From an uncultured Cetobacterium sp. (GTDB lineage: Bacteria; Fusobacteriota; Fusobacteriia; Fusobacteriales; Fusobacteriaceae), in NCBI GenBank assembly GCA_900766645.1, contig CAAFWD010000014.1, positions 1-8,454 of the forward strand: a DNA stretch of 8,454 nucleotides. Direction: 5' to 3'. Position numbers and translations under genes: made by a program. How positions within the stretch are numbered: position 1 is the stretch's first letter; each line of letters starts with the position of its first letter. The notes under the pieces were generated by a model. It searched no databases. It was given only the letters and a program-made list of their open reading frames with translations, and was not told where the DNA came from. This document shows, piece by piece, positions 6,661 to 8,454 of the stretch.

Positions 6661-6693
6661 AATGCCCTCCCTTTGAACTTTTTTTGTTGATTA

Positions 6694-6722
6694 ATCATAT
6701 CACACCAATATTAAAATTTCAA
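6694..6722 (-). promoter_or_regulatory. Promoter of the leader peptide and NhaC-family transporter
   Basis: On the minus strand: TTGAAA (6722-6717), 17-bp spacer, TATGAT (6699-6694) with an extended -10 TG (TGATATGAT). The predicted start is near 6687, giving a leader of about 250 nt before the transporter ATG. The -35 is 13 bp beyond the stop codon of the patatin-like gene, so the transporter is transcribed separately. Confidence 0.82.
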
Positions 6723-6735
6723 TATTTTTTTATAT

Positions 6736-7608
6736 TTAATTTTTTTGAATATTTTTTTTCAACCAATTCATTAATGAATCATAATTTTTTTCTGCGTCTT
6801 TTTTCCCTAATTCATAGAGGTATTTTACTTTATCTAAATTTCTTTCAAGTCTATCAACCTCAACTTTTTCACTCGGTCTAAAAACAAAAACATCTCCTAA
6901 TTCTTCTAATACTTTTATTTTTTCTAAAGTATCATTATAAACTAAGTGTCTATTGATAAGTGCACTTGCTACTTTGGGATATTTTCTAAAATAAAATTTA
7001 ATCAGTGGTTCCGGTCCTAATGGTTCTTTTATATAACTGTCATCCTCTGTTAAGATAACAACATTTTTTGAATTTCCATCTAAAATTGACTGCTGAATTG
7101 GAATTGGAGAAGCTATTCCTCCATCTAAATATGTTTTTCCATGTATATTCATTTCGTTACAAAAAAATGGCAAACTACCTGATGCAATAAGAGCTTCTAA
7201 AAGATCATCTACACTTTTAAAATCTTTTTTACAAAAATAATCCGTTCTTCCCTTCTCACAATTAAAAGCTCCAACTTTAAACTCCTTTGTACAAGTATAA
7301 AAAGTTTCAAAATCAAAAGGTGATAGTTCATATGTCATTTTTTTATACGCAAACTCTATATTTATATAGCTTCCTGTTTTTAATAAATGCTGTACACCCA
7401 TATATCTAGGGTCATCTAAATACTTTAAAAATATATCTATATTTCTTTCTTTTTGTTTAGATGCATATGAAGCAGAATATATCGCTCCTGCAGAAACTCC
7501 TATTGTGTATTCAAACTCCAACCCTCTAGATAGAAAATAATCTAAAATACCTGAACTGTATACTCCTCTTAATCCCCCACCTTCAAGGACTAATCCAATG
7601 TTTTTCAC
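6736..7608 (-). CDS. Patatin-like phospholipase family protein (YjjU-type)
   Basis: A 290-residue cytosolic or membrane-associated serine acyl hydrolase; no signal peptide. Catalytic marks are complete: oxyanion-hole glycines GGGLRG (10-15), nucleophile elbow GVSAG with Ser39, and the Asp of the Ser-Asp dyad in DGG (Asp162). After the patatin fold (about 5-190), a C-terminal region (KFYFRKYPKVASALINRH onward, to about 280) resembles the extra domain of bacterial YjjU-like proteins. The start codon is GTG (7608-7606), chosen because GGAGGT lies 6 nt upstream and the next residues KNIGLVLEGGG begin the family fold directly. It follows cobO by 31 bp with no terminator between, so they are probably co-transcribed, although no shared pathway is evident. 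The lipid or ester substrate is unknown. Confidence 0.9.
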   Translation of the reverse strand: MKNIGLVLEGGGLRGVYSSGILDYFLSRGLEFEYTIGVSAGAIYSASYASKQKERNIDIFLKYLDDPRYMGVQHLLKTGSYINIEFAYKKMTYELSPFDFETFYTCTKEFKVGAFNCEKGRTDYFCKKDFKSVDDLLEALIASGSLPFFCNEMNIHGKTYLDGGIASPIPIQQSILDGNSKNVVILTEDDSYIKEPLGPEPLIKFYFRKYPKVASALINRHLVYNDTLEKIKVLEELGDVFVFRPSEKVEVDRLERNLDKVKYLYELGKKDAEKNYDSLMNWLKKNIQKN

Positions 7609-7639
7609 TTTTAAACCTCCACTTTATAAATGTTTATTT

Positions 7640-8158
7640 TTATCTTTCGATTCCTTCTCTTGCTAAAAGTCCCATTGTATTATAATAATGCTTTACCTCT
7701 CTCATTTCTGTAATTAAATCTGCTTTAGGATATAACTCTTGAGGTGCATATCTTCCTGTTAAAACTAATTCTGTTCTATCAGATTTAATATCTATAAGAT
7801 GAATTATCTCTTCAACTGTTATCAACCCAAAAAATGGACATATACAAATTTCATCAAGTATTACTAAATCATATTCTCCGCTAGAAACTTTCCTCTTAAC
7901 AATTTCATATCCTTCCTTTGCTTTGTTTCGATCAATATCTTGAACATGTTCAGGGGATATTATACAATTTTCTGTCCCAAATCTTTCTACAGGAATTCCC
8001 AATTTTTTTAAAACCTTTAGTTCTCCATATTCCTGACCTTTCATAAACTGCCCCATATAAATATTAAATCCATTACCAAGAGCTCTTACTGCTAGTCCTA
8101 TACTCGCTGTAGTTTTTCCTTTCCCATTTCCAGTGTAAATTTGAACCATTCTTTTCAT
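7640..8158 (-). CDS. cobO: Cob(I)yrinic acid a,c-diamide adenosyltransferase (CobO/BtuR family)
   Basis: A 172-residue cytosolic P-loop enzyme that transfers the 5'-deoxyadenosyl group of ATP to cob(I)alamin or cob(I)yrinic acid a,c-diamide, making the adenosylated cofactor used in corrinoid synthesis and salvage. Visible marks: inverted-type P-loop GNGKGKTT (10-17) right after the first strand, MGQFMKG (35-41), Walker B-like LVILDEI (98-104), TGRYAP (134-139), and the C-terminal ADLITEMREVKHYY...GLLAREGIE typical of the family. Full length. The start is supported by GAGGTGA 6 nt upstream of the ATG. It is the first gene of a likely two-gene unit with the patatin-like gene. No B12 box or cobalamin riboswitch is visible upstream, so control by cobalamin is not evident. 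Confidence 0.93.
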   Translation of the reverse strand: MKRMVQIYTGNGKGKTTASIGLAVRALGNGFNIYMGQFMKGQEYGELKVLKKLGIPVERFGTENCIISPEHVQDIDRNKAKEGYEIVKRKVSSGEYDLVILDEICICPFFGLITVEEIIHLIDIKSDRTELVLTGRYAPQELYPKADLITEMREVKHYYNTMGLLAREGIER

Positions 8159-8199
8159 TTTAAATCACCTCTATAAATTATGTTCTAATTCAATACCTG

Positions 8200-8228
8200 A
8201 TTTTAACTCTTTTTAAAGAAAATATAAA
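8200..8228 (-). promoter_or_regulatory. Candidate cobO promoter
   Basis: On the minus strand: TTTATA (8228-8223), 17-bp spacer, TAAAAT (8205-8200). The -10 has one mismatch to consensus and the -35 two. Predicted start about 8193, giving a ~35-nt 5' UTR. The DNA is very AT-rich, so this is only the best of several weak candidates. Confidence 0.4.
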
Positions 8229-8365
8229 GTCTTTTTTGCAATGCGCCTTTTTACCATGTATCAAGGCTTTAAATTTGATTTTAAAATCTATGGTGTAACT
8301 TGTACCCTGTAGCTTTAAAAAGCTTTTTAAGGGGCAATAGACATGTTATTTTTATAATTTTGCAA
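8229..8365. other. Unassigned intergenic stretch with short repeats
   Basis: No coding frame or known riboswitch core is visible. An 11-nt direct repeat TTTTGCAATGC occurs at 8234-8244 and 8358-8368. Between the copies are a GCCTT/AAGGC hairpin (8245-8267) and an AGCTTT/AAAGCT inverted repeat (8311-8324). It could be a small mobile-element remnant bounded by duplicated target DNA, or the untranslated leader of an upstream promoter. I cannot decide which. Confidence 0.3.
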
Positions 8366-8454
8366 TGCAAATATATGGATTTATTAATTACCACCAAAAA
8401 ACCCGGGTTTTATCCGGGTTTTTTGGTGGTAATTAATAAATCCATATATTTGCA
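8366..8454. repeat. Perfect 41-bp inverted repeat at window end, with terminator-like core
   Basis: 8366-8406 and 8414-8454 are exact reverse complements around a 7-nt loop (GTTTTAT). The inner part, AAAAAACCCGG / CCGGGTTTTTT, looks like a bidirectional intrinsic terminator. The outer 30 bp per arm (GGTGGTAATTAATAAATCC outward) are perfectly mirrored too, which is far more than a terminator needs. The right arm ends exactly at the last base of the window. It is either a genuine long hairpin or a fold-back assembly artefact in which the contig turns round at the terminator. Confidence 0.85.

Noticed and set aside
6438..6687. Known riboswitch or T-box upstream of the NhaC-family gene
   Set aside because: I looked for lysine, SAM, glycine, TPP and T-box cores (for example the TGGNACCGCG motif) and saw none. 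The leader is instead accounted for by a translated Met-rich peptide and alternating hairpins.
6684..6881. Plus-strand 65-codon frame opposite the patatin-like gene
   Set aside because: It is antisense to the patatin C-terminus and the leader promoter; no ribosome binding site or family resemblance.
8159..8365. Cobalamin riboswitch in front of cobO
   Set aside because: Expected from gene function, but no B12 box or recognisable conserved core is visible on either strand.

Overview
The window is low-GC, gene-dense DNA with strong AGGAGG-type ribosome binding sites and AT-rich promoters. It carries a FabK-type enoyl-ACP reductase, a MepA-like MATE pump, a NhaC-family carrier, a YjiH-type gate protein, a short signal-peptide lipoprotein and a CobO adenosyltransferase. 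This combination fits a Fusobacterium/Cetobacterium-like anaerobe best. A low-GC Firmicute cannot be excluded, and the assignment is inference from gene content and style only.

Layout: all genes are on the minus strand except one plus-strand gene, the MATE pump. From the left there is a lipoprotein whose 3' end is cut off by the window edge (1-539). Next is a terminator, then fabK (588-1544) with its own extended -10 promoter. A YjiH-like polytopic membrane protein (1648-2805) and a BmrR-like MerR regulator (2857-3678) follow. The regulator is divergent from the MATE pump (3775-5100). Between them is a perfect 22-bp palindrome inside an over-long 20-bp promoter spacer, the classic MerR-activated promoter layout. 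The MATE gene converges on a NhaC-family transporter (5130-6437), and the two share a bidirectional terminator. Further right are a patatin-like phospholipase (6736-7608, GTG start) and cobO (7640-8158), probably one operon.

The most striking element is the ~250-nt leader of the NhaC-family gene (about 6438-6687). It starts at a strong promoter and encodes a 22-residue peptide with its own Shine-Dalgarno site, in which five of codons 13-18 are AUG (MMMYMM). The stop codon lies in the first of a series of mutually exclusive RNA helices, and these end in a textbook intrinsic terminator just upstream of the transporter. I read this as a ribosome-mediated methionine attenuator, which would make the NhaC-family protein a methionine transporter (MetT-like) rather than a housekeeping Na+/H+ antiporter. 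I do not know of a described methionine leader-peptide attenuator of this form.

The right end (8159-8454) is non-coding. It holds a weak cobO promoter, a 160-bp stretch I cannot assign (no cobalamin riboswitch seen), and a perfect 41-bp inverted repeat with a 7-nt loop that ends exactly at the window edge. That repeat is either a genuine long hairpin or, more likely, a fold-back assembly artefact at a terminator.
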